From NCBI RefSeq assembly GCF_003325355.1, contig NZ_CP030850.1:4030001-4094000 (forward strand): DNA of 64,000 nt, in the 5' to 3' direction. Source of the DNA: Runella rosea (lineage in GTDB: Bacteria > Bacteroidota > Bacteroidia > Cytophagales > Spirosomataceae). Made by a program: the position numbers and the translations under genes. The notes beneath the pieces are model-generated. The model did not search any database. It was not told the DNA's origin and saw only the letters and a list, made by a program, of their open reading frames with translations. Below are positions 28,354-36,363 of this stretch, in pieces (within the stretch, counting starts at the first letter, position 1; each line of letters starts with the position of its first letter).

Positions 28354-28405
28354 GAACAGCAACCTTATTTTAACTGATAAAGACCACTTAGCCCTGCTTT
28401 TACCC

Positions 28406-28446
28406 AAAAGAAAAGCGAGGTACACAAGGCGCCCCGCTTTTCTTTT
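28406..28446 (-). terminator. Terminator after mdh
   Basis: AAAAGAAAAGCG at 28406-28417 pairs with CGCTTTTCTTTT at 28435-28446 around a 17-nt loop that can pair further. On the minus strand it lies 17 nt after the mdh stop and ends in T-rich sequence. Confidence 0.65.
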
Positions 28447-28463
28447 TAAGAATTTAACGTCAA

Positions 28464-29393
28464 TTACATCGTTGAAAGTACGTTGTTCATCGTACGAACG
28501 GCATCGGCCGATTTGGCAAACGTTGCTTTTTCAGCTTCGCTCAAACGTAGGCTAATGATTTTTTCCCAACCGCCAGCACCGATTACTACTGGAACACCTA
28601 GACAAATGTCTTTTTGGCCATATTCACCATTAAGATATACTGAACAAGGGAAAATGCGCTTTTGGTCACGAACGATACTTTCTACCAACGTAGCTACCGC
28701 CGCACCTGGGGCGTACCAAGCTGAAGTACCAATCAATTTAGTCAGGGTAGCACCCCCCACCATGGTGTCGGCTGCTACTTGCTGTAGTTTTTCTTCGGAT
28801 AAGAAACGGCTTACTGGAATACCGTTGTAGGTAGCCAAACGGGTCAAAGGGATCATGGTGGTGTCACCGTGACCGCCGATTACCATTCCGTGAAGGTCAT
28901 TAGGAGATACGTTCATCGCCATTGATAAGTAGGTTTTGAAACGTGCGCTGTCCAAAATACCACCCATTCCGATGATGCGTTTTTTAGGCAATCCCAATTC
29001 TTTAAATGCTAGATACGTCATGGTATCCATTGGGTTGGAAACGATGATGATGATCGCTTTAGGCGAATATTTCAGAATATTTTCGGCCACTCCCTTTACG
29101 ATACCCGCGTTGATTCCAATGAGTTCTTCGCGCGTCATGCCGGGCTTGCGCGGAATTCCTGAAGTGATTACTACTACTTCCGAACCTTTGGTTTTTTCAT
29201 AGTCGTTGGTCGAACCAGTGATTTTGGTATCGAATCCGTTCAAAGTAGCGGTTTGAAACATATCAAGGGCTTTTCCTTCCGACAAGCCTTCTTTGATGTC
29301 GAGCAATACTACTTCCTGAGCCAACTGACGGCGAGCGATGTTGTCAGCGCAGGTTGCGCCTACTGCCCCTGCTCCTACTACGGTAATTTTCAT
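28464..29393 (-). CDS. mdh: Malate dehydrogenase
   Basis: Oxidises malate to oxaloacetate with NAD in the TCA cycle. 309 aa, of the LDH-like (cluster II) MDH type found in Bacteroidota. The NAD-binding GAGAVG is at 7-12. The substrate loop is SGIPRKPGMTREEL with Arg at 82 and 88, the catalytic pair is Asp148 with Arg151 (LDSARF), and the catalytic His is H175 in GGHGD. Arg82 with no Gln in that position is consistent with MDH rather than LDH specificity. It has its own terminator and appears monocistronic. Confidence 0.95.
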   Translation of the reverse strand: MKITVVGAGAVGATCADNIARRQLAQEVVLLDIKEGLSEGKALDMFQTATLNGFDTKITGSTNDYEKTKGSEVVVITSGIPRKPGMTREELIGINAGIVKGVAENILKYSPKAIIIIVSNPMDTMTYLAFKELGLPKKRIIGMGGILDSARFKTYLSMAMNVSPNDLHGMVIGGHGDTTMIPLTRLATYNGIPVSRFLSEEKLQQVAADTMVGGATLTKLIGTSAWYAPGAAVATLVESIVRDQKRIFPCSVYLNGEYGQKDICLGVPVVIGAGGWEKIISLRLSEAEKATFAKSADAVRTMNNVLSTM

Positions 29394-29810
29394 TGGGATT
29401 ATGAATTTATTGGTGAATTAACGTTTTTTTAAAACCGGCCGTAAATATAGGGCGAAAACCTTTTAAAGCTACTCTTAAAGGCATTTTTAATGCTAAAAAC
29501 ATATAGTGAAGCCGTAGTTAGCAGGTTATATAGCAGACATCCTTTTTTCGGCCAATGATGATTCGGCATACACTTCCCGTACCCGTCGAAAGATGCCTGT
29601 GCGTAGCGTCTGACTGTTGAGAACCGTCGGGCGCGACACACGTCACTAGCTATTTACCGTTCATCCAAGGTTTACAAGAGCGGCTTTCTCAAAAACGACT
29701 GTTCATCCGATTTCGTTGGTGGCCTTTAAATCAATACCTTATCTTTACGTTACCTTTTTCAGCCATGAAACACTAACTTTATCGTTGATTATCAAACAAC
29801 CTTTACACAC
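29394..29810. other. 417-bp non-coding region between mdh and the YgiB-like gene
   Basis: A divergent intergenic region. A 70-codon frame on the minus strand (29429-29641) has an unusual amino-acid content and no start context, and I do not accept it as a gene. A GC-richer island at about 29570-29660 contrasts with AT-rich flanks. Near the right end TATCTTTA (about 29743) is one base from the -7 consensus and may serve the YgiB-like gene. No RNA gene was recognised. Confidence 0.35.
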
Positions 29811-30437
29811 ATGACACCTAAACGTCAAGGGGCAGTCGTCAAGACTGTCAAAGACATTACAATCGGCGCTGCCCTGACGGTGGCGTTATTGAACGGCGGA
29901 ATGATGCTACAAAGCTGCGGCAGTTCCGACGACGACCAAAAGCAACAGGAAGCCCCTTTTAAAGGACGTCCTGTAAAAACGTACATCACTGAAATGAAAC
30001 CCGGTGAGTATAAAATTACGGACGAAGTGGCCGTGAGTAGTGATAAAGAAGCGGGCGCCATAGTCCGTTATTTTGACGGGCGACGCGACACGCTCACCGT
30101 GGCCGAAGCGCAACGACTGGTCAAAACCGACTCGACCACCCGCGATTATTACAACAATCCCAATCACTACCATTCGCATCATCATCACAGCAGTTCGTTA
30201 TCCAATGCCTTATTGTGGGGTGGTATGGGGTATATGTTGGGACGCAACAACAATTCTCAATTCTATAACGAAGGGCGCGAACGGCAATATAGCTCAGGCG
30301 CTTATGCCAACTCTTCCGTTTATCAGCGTTCGGCTGGTATTCACGAAAGTTACCACAGCCACCGCAAAAGCTTTGCTTCACGGCCCAGCAGCAGCCGAAG
30401 TGGATTTTTCAGCCGCAGCCGCAGTTCTGGCAGTTAA
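29811..30437 (+). CDS. YgiB-like lipoprotein
   Basis: 208 aa. A basic start and hydrophobic stretch end in LQSCGSS, a plausible lipobox with Cys at 36, so it is probably an outer-membrane or inner-membrane lipoprotein. The middle has a small beta region (ITEMKPGEYKITDEVAVSSD), then a His-rich run (YHSHHHHSSS), and a Gly-rich WGGMGYMLGRNNN segment followed by a Ser/Arg-rich tail. E. coli YgiB (DUF1190) has the same order: lipoprotein, GYMMGR-like patch and Ser/Arg tail, and is followed by YgiC, as here. The match is by architecture; the molecular role is unknown. Confidence 0.65.
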   Translation: MTPKRQGAVVKTVKDITIGAALTVALLNGGMMLQSCGSSDDDQKQQEAPFKGRPVKTYITEMKPGEYKITDEVAVSSDKEAGAIVRYFDGRRDTLTVAEAQRLVKTDSTTRDYYNNPNHYHSHHHHSSSLSNALLWGGMGYMLGRNNNSQFYNEGRERQYSSGAYANSSVYQRSAGIHESYHSHRKSFASRPSSSRSGFFSRSRSSGS

Positions 30438-30444
30438 TTTTTTA

Positions 30445-30508
30445 TTCACACAAAGAAGCACAAGGTGCCGAGACGCAAAAACACTGCGCCTTTGCGGCTC
30501 TGTGTGAA
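30445..30508. repeat. Dispersed palindromic repeat (TTCACACA...TGTGTGAA type)
   Basis: A 64-bp imperfect inverted repeat between the YgiB-like and YgiC-like genes. Outer arms TTCACACA (30445-30452) and TGTGTGAA (30501-30508) are perfect; inner parts (GAAGCACAAGG and GCCTTTGCGGCTC) pair with several mismatches. The CACA-AAG-GCACAAGG style is like repeats scattered in many Bacteroidota genomes. It lies 19 nt before the next start codon, so it would be part of any shared transcript. Confidence 0.7.
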
Positions 30509-30526
30509 CCCATAATTGATAAAAAA

Positions 30527-31699
30527 ATGATCAACACAAGATATTTGAATAACAGTCCCGAAGTCCAACTGCGCAATGTAGGCTGGGATTGGATGCTCGG
30601 GGCGGACACATTACCTTACCTCACCAACGAGGCAGTCACGGTGAAAACCTACGAAGCAGACGCTTATTACAATGCCGCCAATGAACTGTATGAAATTTAT
30701 GCAGAGGCCGCCCAACACGCCATTGACCGCAATCTATGGAAAGAAATGGGTATTCCTGAAAGTCTTATTGAATTGATAAAACTGACGTGGGAAGACGACC
30801 GTCATTGGCATATCTATGGGCGTTTTGACTTGGCGGGAGGCGTAAGCAGAGAACCCATCAAACTCATTGAGTTCAACGCCGACACCGCTACCTGCATTCC
30901 CGAAACGGCTGTAGTTCAGTGGGCGCACCTAAAGGCCAATCACATGGATGAAAGCAAGCAGTTCAACAATGTGTATGAGGCCTTGAAAGAGCAGTTTGCC
31001 GAGCTTCGCCGCCGCAATATGCACCTCACGCCCACGCTGCTGTTCTCAACTATGCGCGATGCCCCCGAAGACGACACCAACGTGGCGGTACTCGGCGAGG
31101 CGGCCCGCGAAGCGGGATTCGACGTTGAATTCAGCTACATGGATGAAGTGGAATTTACGGCCACCGAAGGGATTTTCAAGCAAAACCCCAAAAACGGAAA
31201 ATTTGAGCAATTTGACTTTTGGTTTAAGCTCGTGCCCTGGGAATACATCGGCTACGACGAGCCTGAATTAGCGGAATTATTAACAAAAATCGTTAAAAAC
31301 GGCAAAGCGGTCATTATCAACCCTGCGTATACGCTGCTGTTTCAATCAAAATATATCCTAAAATTGTTGTGGGATCTGTACCCCAACCACCCGCTTTTGT
31401 TGCCTACTACGGCCCAGCCGCTTCCCAATAAAGTAAGCGTAGAAAAGGTTCTCTTTGGCCGCGAAGGTGCCAACGTACGCATTCTGGAAACCAACGGCAC
31501 GGTCATCACGGCCGCCGAGGGCGACTACGGAGATTATGAAAAAATCTATCAGGAATACGTAGAGTTCCCGCGCGACGCCCTCGGTCAACGCTATCAAGCC
31601 GGTGTGTTTTGGGCAGGCGACGCCTGCGGTCTGGGCTATCGTCGTGGCGGAAAAATCATTGACAATACCGCCCAGTTTGTGGGGCATTTAGTGGAGTGA
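30527..31699 (+). CDS. Glutathionylspermidine synthase-family ATP-grasp protein (YgiC-like)
   Basis: 390 aa, length of the synthetase-only YgiC/YjfC group, without the amidase domain of full glutathionylspermidine synthase. ATP-grasp features include LIEFNADTATCIPE (metal-binding Glu, Asn and Asp), then FWFKLVPWEYIGYDEPELAE, INPAYTLLFQSKYILKLLW (nucleotide-binding Lys) and FWAGDACGLGYRRGGKIID near the end. The first 110 residues form the pre-ATP-grasp part. It presumably forms an amide or peptide bond at a small-molecule or peptide carboxylate; the true substrate of YgiC-type enzymes is not established. The YgiB-like lipoprotein gene precedes it. Confidence 0.88.
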   Translation: MINTRYLNNSPEVQLRNVGWDWMLGADTLPYLTNEAVTVKTYEADAYYNAANELYEIYAEAAQHAIDRNLWKEMGIPESLIELIKLTWEDDRHWHIYGRFDLAGGVSREPIKLIEFNADTATCIPETAVVQWAHLKANHMDESKQFNNVYEALKEQFAELRRRNMHLTPTLLFSTMRDAPEDDTNVAVLGEAAREAGFDVEFSYMDEVEFTATEGIFKQNPKNGKFEQFDFWFKLVPWEYIGYDEPELAELLTKIVKNGKAVIINPAYTLLFQSKYILKLLWDLYPNHPLLLPTTAQPLPNKVSVEKVLFGREGANVRILETNGTVITAAEGDYGDYEKIYQEYVEFPRDALGQRYQAGVFWAGDACGLGYRRGGKIIDNTAQFVGHLVE

Positions 31700-31777
31700 A
31701 AGTGAGTGGGGAATGTTTTATTCAGTCATTAAGATAAAAAACAATACTCAATCACTTAGAAGCAACTAAACAGACTT

Positions 31778-32425
31778 ATGGACAGCAAAGAATTAGAACA
31801 ACTAAAACTACATGTAGCTGGTGCGGTAGTTCGCCATACGTCTCCTTTTAATGAGCTAAATTCATTCAATAATGAATTTGAATTGAATCAGGAATTCGTT
31901 GATAGATGGGTAATCCCATTTTATACAAACATCAGAAAAACTGAGAGTAGTTGGGTTAATAAATTACTAGCTATAAAATGTGAGATTAATGACGACATTA
32001 TCCTAAAAACACTAGGAGATTTCAATTGGAGGACACGACAAACAGGCGCCTTTTTTTCGGCTATTACCAATAAAAATCAATTCATTGACATTATAGGTAT
32101 TCATTTACTAAAGAGCGAAGTATGTTTTGCAGGAAGAATCTATTGCTATGTTCTCGCATCTTTTAATACTACAAAATGCGTTGATTACCTGAACTTATAT
32201 TTAGAGTATTACCTAACTAAGCCGAATTTATGGTTTAATCAAAGAGAAGCAATGGAGGCGATTTTATACTTGGACTCCTTAAATCAAACTTGTTATTTTG
32301 AAAACCATCTGAATAACTGGTCTCAATTTATTATCAACAAGCCAGATTGGGAAAAAGAAATTAAAACGGAAAAGTTAGAAGAATGGCTATCCGTTATTGA
32401 AAAAGTCAAATCACATAATTGCTGA
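31778..32425 (+). CDS. DUF6000-like protein
   Basis: 215 aa, soluble, all-helical in appearance. It has a pattern I associate with DUF6000: LGDFNWRTRQTGAFFSAI, then FIDIIGIHLLKSEVCFAGRI, and LTKPNLWFNQREAMEAILYL. The function of the family is unknown. Its base composition is markedly more AT-rich than the genes on both sides and its codon use leans to A/T endings, which suggests later acquisition. It is 78 nt from the YgiC-like gene and convergent with the next gene, without a terminator that I can see. Confidence 0.65.
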   Translation: MDSKELEQLKLHVAGAVVRHTSPFNELNSFNNEFELNQEFVDRWVIPFYTNIRKTESSWVNKLLAIKCEINDDIILKTLGDFNWRTRQTGAFFSAITNKNQFIDIIGIHLLKSEVCFAGRIYCYVLASFNTTKCVDYLNLYLEYYLTKPNLWFNQREAMEAILYLDSLNQTCYFENHLNNWSQFIINKPDWEKEIKTEKLEEWLSVIEKVKSHNC

Positions 32426-32436
32426 AAGAAAGAGAA

Positions 32437-32700
32437 TCAGGCGGCTACCGCGGGCGTAATTTTGACCAATAGTTGCGACACCAATGAAGGTAATTTCAAA
32501 AAGCAGCGAGTGAACTCCGCTCGAAGCAGGGATTGTTCTACGGGGGGAAACGTAGCAATCTCCAGCCATAACTTTTGGGTTAACACATCTTTTTCAGCTT
32601 CAGTGTCAGCCATCAGATAAAGCGTAAAAAAAGTGGAAAAAGTGGGGTCGTCGGTTAAACGATTGACGAATTCCCAAACCCTGGCGTATTTATTGAGCAT
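32437..32700 (-). CDS. Small protein of unknown function
   Basis: 87 aa, helical, soluble (MLNKYARVWEFVNRLTDDPT, then FTLYLMADTEAEKDVLTQ). It has no signal peptide and no membrane segment, and I do not recognise a family. It lies 82 nt downstream of the ABC transporter ATPase on the same strand, so it may be the last gene of that operon. Codon use is normal for the region, which favours a real gene, but support is otherwise weak. Confidence 0.5.
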   Translation of the reverse strand: MLNKYARVWEFVNRLTDDPTFSTFFTLYLMADTEAEKDVLTQKLWLEIATFPPVEQSLLRAEFTRCFLKLPSLVSQLLVKITPAVAA

Positions 32701-32782
32701 TTTTAATCCCGTTTAAGCAGTTAATTCATTTTATTGGCTCTATTCTGGATTTGCTTGAAAATTAAGAAATTATCGTAAATCG

Positions 32783-33469
32783 CTACCTCCCCCCGCTCAC
32801 AATCTTCCCATCCGACATTTCAATGATTCTATCGCCGCCTTTGGCGAAGTCGGGGTCGTGGGTAACGGTGATGATGGTTTGGTGGTTTTCGTGGGAGATT
32901 TTACGGAAAATATCAAAAACCAGATTTGAATTGGCTTTGTCGAGGTTACCCGTCGGCTCGTCGCCCATGATGATGGTGGGGTCGTTGATGAGCGCGCGGG
33001 CAATGGCTACACGCTGCTGCTGTCCGCCCGACAGTTTGGAAGATTGTTTGCGGGCGTAGTCTTCCATATTGACCAGTTTCAGCTTTTCGTAGGCGCGGGC
33101 TTCAATCTCTTTGGTGCTGTATTTTCCCAGTTTTTGCGCTGGCAACATCACATTCTGTAATACCGTAAACTCCGCCAACAAAAAGTGAAACTGAAACACA
33201 AACCCCAGATGCTCATTGCGAAAGTCGGCGAGTCGGTCTTGGCTAAGGCCCGTGAGGCGACTGCCGTTCATTTCCAGATTACCTTCGTAGTCGGTGTCCA
33301 TGGTCGAAAGGATATACAGTAAAGTAGATTTCCCGCAACCAGATTTACCGATGATTGACAAAAACTCCCCTTTTTTCACTTCAAAGTTGACATTATCCAA
33401 CACCTGAAACTTTTCAGGCTCATAGAAGTATTTGTTGATATGGCTGGCTTGAAGAACCGTATTGCTCAT
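32783..33469 (-). CDS. ABC transporter ATP-binding protein (MacB/LolD type)
   Basis: 228-aa ATPase, started at the ATG at 33469 because the frame upstream only opens with a GTG. Walker A is GKSGCGKST (41-49), the signature is LSGGQQQR (146-153), and Walker B is IIMGDEP (167-172). The Q-loop and H-loop (VTHDPDF) are present. Sequence features place it in the LolD/MacB family, which powers mechanotransmission rather than transport through the membrane. It is the ATPase of the permease gene that ends 41 nt upstream. Confidence 0.93.
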   Translation of the reverse strand: MSNTVLQASHINKYFYEPEKFQVLDNVNFEVKKGEFLSIIGKSGCGKSTLLYILSTMDTDYEGNLEMNGSRLTGLSQDRLADFRNEHLGFVFQFHFLLAEFTVLQNVMLPAQKLGKYSTKEIEARAYEKLKLVNMEDYARKQSSKLSGGQQQRVAIARALINDPTIIMGDEPTGNLDKANSNLVFDIFRKISHENHQTIITVTHDPDFAKGGDRIIEMSDGKIVSGGR

Positions 33470-33510
33470 GGTTATTGTTGTTTGCTGCTTCGCAGACACG
33501 GAAAAAATAA

Positions 33511-34767
33511 TTACCCTCTCAATATCGCTACTGGATCAATTTTAGAGGCTTTTTTGGAAGGAAAATACCCCGCTAAAACGGTAGTAATTAAGCCAAAAGC
33601 CAATCCCATCACGTAATATTCGACACGAAAAATCACGGGAAAGGTCTTTAAGCTAATCATATCACCAGTATCAAAAGGTGTGATCGACAATAAATAGCTG
33701 ATACCAAATCCAATAACCAACCCCAACAATCCTCCCGCCAAGCCAATGATAATGGCTTGCAACAGAAATACCGCCACCACATCTTTGCCGCCAAACCCCG
33801 TCGCTTTCAGAATGGCAATGTCTTTGAGTTTGTTGATGACGTTCATGTTCATAATATTATAAATCCCAAATCCCGCTACCACCAGCAATGTCATGGAGAC
33901 CACAAACGTCATGACGTTACGGATTTTCTCTCCCGCCAAAATGGCCTGATTGGCCGTAGACCAATCTTCGGTGTAGGTGTTGAATTGTTTACTGAGATTT
34001 TTCCCAAAAGCAATGGCCTGCAACGGGTCGTTCATTTTGATGTGAATGTCGGTGATATAACTCGCATCTTTTCCGAGTATCTCCTGAACCGTACTAATGC
34101 TCGTGTAACAACGAATATTGTCGACCGTACCGATACCAAACCCAAATGTACCGACCACGCGCAAGGTGATGTTGCCGCCAAGGGGTGTCGTCACGCTTAC
34201 TTTATCCCCCACTTTTACATTGAGCTTTCGAGCCAATGTAGCTCCTACCACAATGCCGTTGGGATTGGCCAAAAGTGCCTTAAAACTGCCCGTTTTTATC
34301 CGACTGTCTAGGTTATACAATCGGTTTTCGCGCGGGTAATCAATCCCGGCAATTACGCCCGAAATCTGAATAGGGCCATTGTTGAAAAATGCCTGCGAAC
34401 TTACCTCTGGCGAAACGCCCAAAACTCCTGGCATTTGCTCAATCATGCTGACCATTTGCAATCCGTTTTTGATACGGGCGAGTTGTTGTTTGGGTTTTTG
34501 GTGATAAACAATGTTCACTTGGTCGCCCCCATTTTCAACCGCATCAAGGATGCTAGGCCGCTGGGTGTTGACATCGTTGTAAATCCGTACGTGTGGACTG
34601 GCATCCAGTGCTGAGTCTTCCAGAAATTGGTTAACGCCCTGCATGAAGCTAATCATGACAATAAACATCGCTATCCCAAACGTGACGCCCAACATGGCTA
34701 CCAAGGTTTGGCGTTTTTTGGCTAAAAGGTGGGTTTTAGCGATTTGGAAGGAGAGACTGAGGTTCAT
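33511..34767 (-). CDS. MacB/FtsX-type ABC transporter permease
   Basis: 418 aa with four membrane helices in the MacB/LolE order: one near the N-terminus (about 20-42) and three at the C-terminus (from about residue 285), with a large periplasmic domain of about 220 residues (MacB_PCD type) between them. The C-terminus is YFPSKKASKIDPVAILRG, the conserved ending of the FtsX-like family. It should couple ATP hydrolysis to movement of the periplasmic domain, driving a substrate through the adaptor and TolC encoded upstream. Confidence 0.92.
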   Translation of the reverse strand: MNLSLSFQIAKTHLLAKKRQTLVAMLGVTFGIAMFIVMISFMQGVNQFLEDSALDASPHVRIYNDVNTQRPSILDAVENGGDQVNIVYHQKPKQQLARIKNGLQMVSMIEQMPGVLGVSPEVSSQAFFNNGPIQISGVIAGIDYPRENRLYNLDSRIKTGSFKALLANPNGIVVGATLARKLNVKVGDKVSVTTPLGGNITLRVVGTFGFGIGTVDNIRCYTSISTVQEILGKDASYITDIHIKMNDPLQAIAFGKNLSKQFNTYTEDWSTANQAILAGEKIRNVMTFVVSMTLLVVAGFGIYNIMNMNVINKLKDIAILKATGFGGKDVVAVFLLQAIIIGLAGGLLGLVIGFGISYLLSITPFDTGDMISLKTFPVIFRVEYYVMGLAFGLITTVLAGYFPSKKASKIDPVAILRG

Positions 34768-34773
34768 AGTTTT

Positions 34774-35202
34774 CTAAAATTTTTCATTGCATCTTTCTTT
34801 CCAAAACTCTTCTACTTCAATCAGCAAATACCCCCGCTCTTGGGCGATAATTTCCATGCCTTCGATGATGGTTTGGTAATCATTGTAGGTCACAATGTCT
34901 TTCACTTTTTGCCGATAATGGGTCTTTTCCAAAATATCACGGCGGCCTTTGTAAGCATCTTCGATGCCCTCCCACAAACCCTTATCTACCAAAGGATGAA
35001 TCCATTTTATCAAATCGGGACGTCCAAAACCCGCTACGTTGACCGTAGTTTTTAAAAAATAATTCAGCACTTTAGCAGCCCATCCTACGGACAAATTCGG
35101 TTTTTCGAGAATCATTTCGAGCACTGTTTGCCGATGCCAATCCTCAAACTCACGTTTGGTGATTGGTTGTGCTCCGTCGAAGATTTGATTGTAGTCAGGC
35201 AT
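34774..35202 (-). CDS. Uncharacterised cytosolic protein inside the efflux operon
   Basis: 142 aa, without signal peptide or membrane helix, rich in Trp and charged residues (IFDGAQPITKREFEDWHRQ, GWAAKVLNYFLKTTVNVAGF, then PLVDKGLWEGIEDAYKGRRD). It lies 12 nt after the adaptor gene and 6 nt before the permease gene, so it is almost certainly co-transcribed. I do not recognise the family. A cytosolic protein in a MacAB-TolC type operon is unusual; it might modify or hold the substrate, or be an inserted gene. Confidence 0.75.
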   Translation of the reverse strand: MPDYNQIFDGAQPITKREFEDWHRQTVLEMILEKPNLSVGWAAKVLNYFLKTTVNVAGFGRPDLIKWIHPLVDKGLWEGIEDAYKGRRDILEKTHYRQKVKDIVTYNDYQTIIEGMEIIAQERGYLLIEVEEFWKERCNEKF

Positions 35203-35214
35203 TTGGATTCATTG

Positions 35215-36363
35215 TTACTCTTTCACCAACACACTTTTCTCCGTCAGTCCCCCTTTTACTTCTACCAGTTCAAAGTTTTCGGCCCCTTTTTGGATTTTTA
35301 TCTTTTTCTTTTCTTTGTCTTCTTCAACCCACACGCTGTCTTTCCCCACCAAATAGGCCTTAGGGATGGTCAATGCTTTAGGATTTTTGGAAATAACGAT
35401 GTTGGCTTCGACCGTCAGGCCGTAATAGGCCGAGGGGCTTTCGCCCACAAAATCGGCATCGACCCTAAACGACTGGTCTACCTTGTTGAGTTTGGGATAA
35501 ATCTTGGTGACTTTGGCTTTAAACACTTTGTCGCCGTAGGCATCCATTTTAATCAACACTTCCTGCCCTTCTTTGAGTTTGGAAAAATCTGTTTCATCCA
35601 CCGCCAACTGCAAATACACTTCATTTGGATTTCCCAACAGGGCAATGGCTTCGCCTTTACGAACCAATTCCCCCACTTTTTTATACACTTCATACACCCG
35701 CGCAGACTCGATGCTCCGAATCCGATAATTATCTCCTTCGCGGGCATTTACCCGAAAATTGGAACGTGTATTTTGTAAATCTACATACAATTGACTTTTG
35801 GTCCGCGCCAATGCTTTTTGGCGGGCCGACACCTCATTTTTGGAGGTACGATAGGCCAGTTCTACACGTTCGAGGTCGGCTTTAGCGGTTGCATTTTGGT
35901 CGTATAATGCTTTGTAACGAAAGTAGTTAACCGAATCATTTTCAAGTTTTGTGCGAGCGCTGCGCAAAGCGACTTCCAATTCGGCCAAAATCGGTGAGCT
36001 ATCAGAATAATTGGCTTCGGCCTGTCGGTAAATATTGGCTGCTGCCTCGGCGCGGGCATCCTGCGAGAGGCTTTCTAGCGTAAATAACAATTGATTCCCT
36101 TTCACCACATCTCCTTCTTCGACCGACTGTTGCTGCAAATACCCATCGGCATTGGCTACGACTTTGTACTCATTTTTTGGAAACACATTCCCCGAAGCAT
36201 ACACTGCTTCGGTAAGGTCTTTATAGGTTGGCGAGGCGGTTTCGGTTTTAGAGTTGCACGAGGCAATAAAAAGAGCTGTCGCCAACATTACGGCGGTCGT
36301 TTCACAGGTCCTTTCAGGAGGATAAAAAGATAATTTTATCATTTTCTTTTCAAATCTAATCAT
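35215..36363 (-). CDS. Periplasmic adaptor of the MacAB-TolC-like pump (lipoprotein)
   Basis: 382-aa HlyD/MacA-type membrane-fusion protein. I start it at the ATG at 36363, which overlaps the TolC stop codon by one base (TGATG). A long signal region ends in ALFIASC, a lipobox with Cys at 36, so it is probably membrane-anchored by lipid. The barrel-sandwich hybrid and lipoyl half-motif (VVANADGYLQQQSVEEGDVV) appear first, a coiled-coil hairpin spans about 90-195, and LQLAVDETDFSKLKEGQEVL is the beta-barrel part. It bridges the inner-membrane ABC permease and TolC. Confidence 0.9.
   Translation of the reverse strand: MIRFEKKMIKLSFYPPERTCETTAVMLATALFIASCNSKTETASPTYKDLTEAVYASGNVFPKNEYKVVANADGYLQQQSVEEGDVVKGNQLLFTLESLSQDARAEAAANIYRQAEANYSDSSPILAELEVALRSARTKLENDSVNYFRYKALYDQNATAKADLERVELAYRTSKNEVSARQKALARTKSQLYVDLQNTRSNFRVNAREGDNYRIRSIESARVYEVYKKVGELVRKGEAIALLGNPNEVYLQLAVDETDFSKLKEGQEVLIKMDAYGDKVFKAKVTKIYPKLNKVDQSFRVDADFVGESPSAYYGLTVEANIVISKNPKALTIPKAYLVGKDSVWVEEDKEKKKIKIQKGAENFELVEVKGGLTEKSVLVKE

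Noticed and set aside
29429-29641. 70-codon minus-strand frame upstream of mdh
   Set aside because: Odd composition, no family pattern, no promoter or operon link; most likely chance open frame.
33757-34311. 184-codon plus-strand frame inside the ABC permease gene
   Set aside because: Antisense shadow of a clear MacB-type permease; high His/Tyr content typical of shadow frames.
35128-35778. 216-codon plus-strand frame opposite the adaptor gene
   Set aside because: Phe/His-rich antisense shadow of a convincing MacA-type adaptor.
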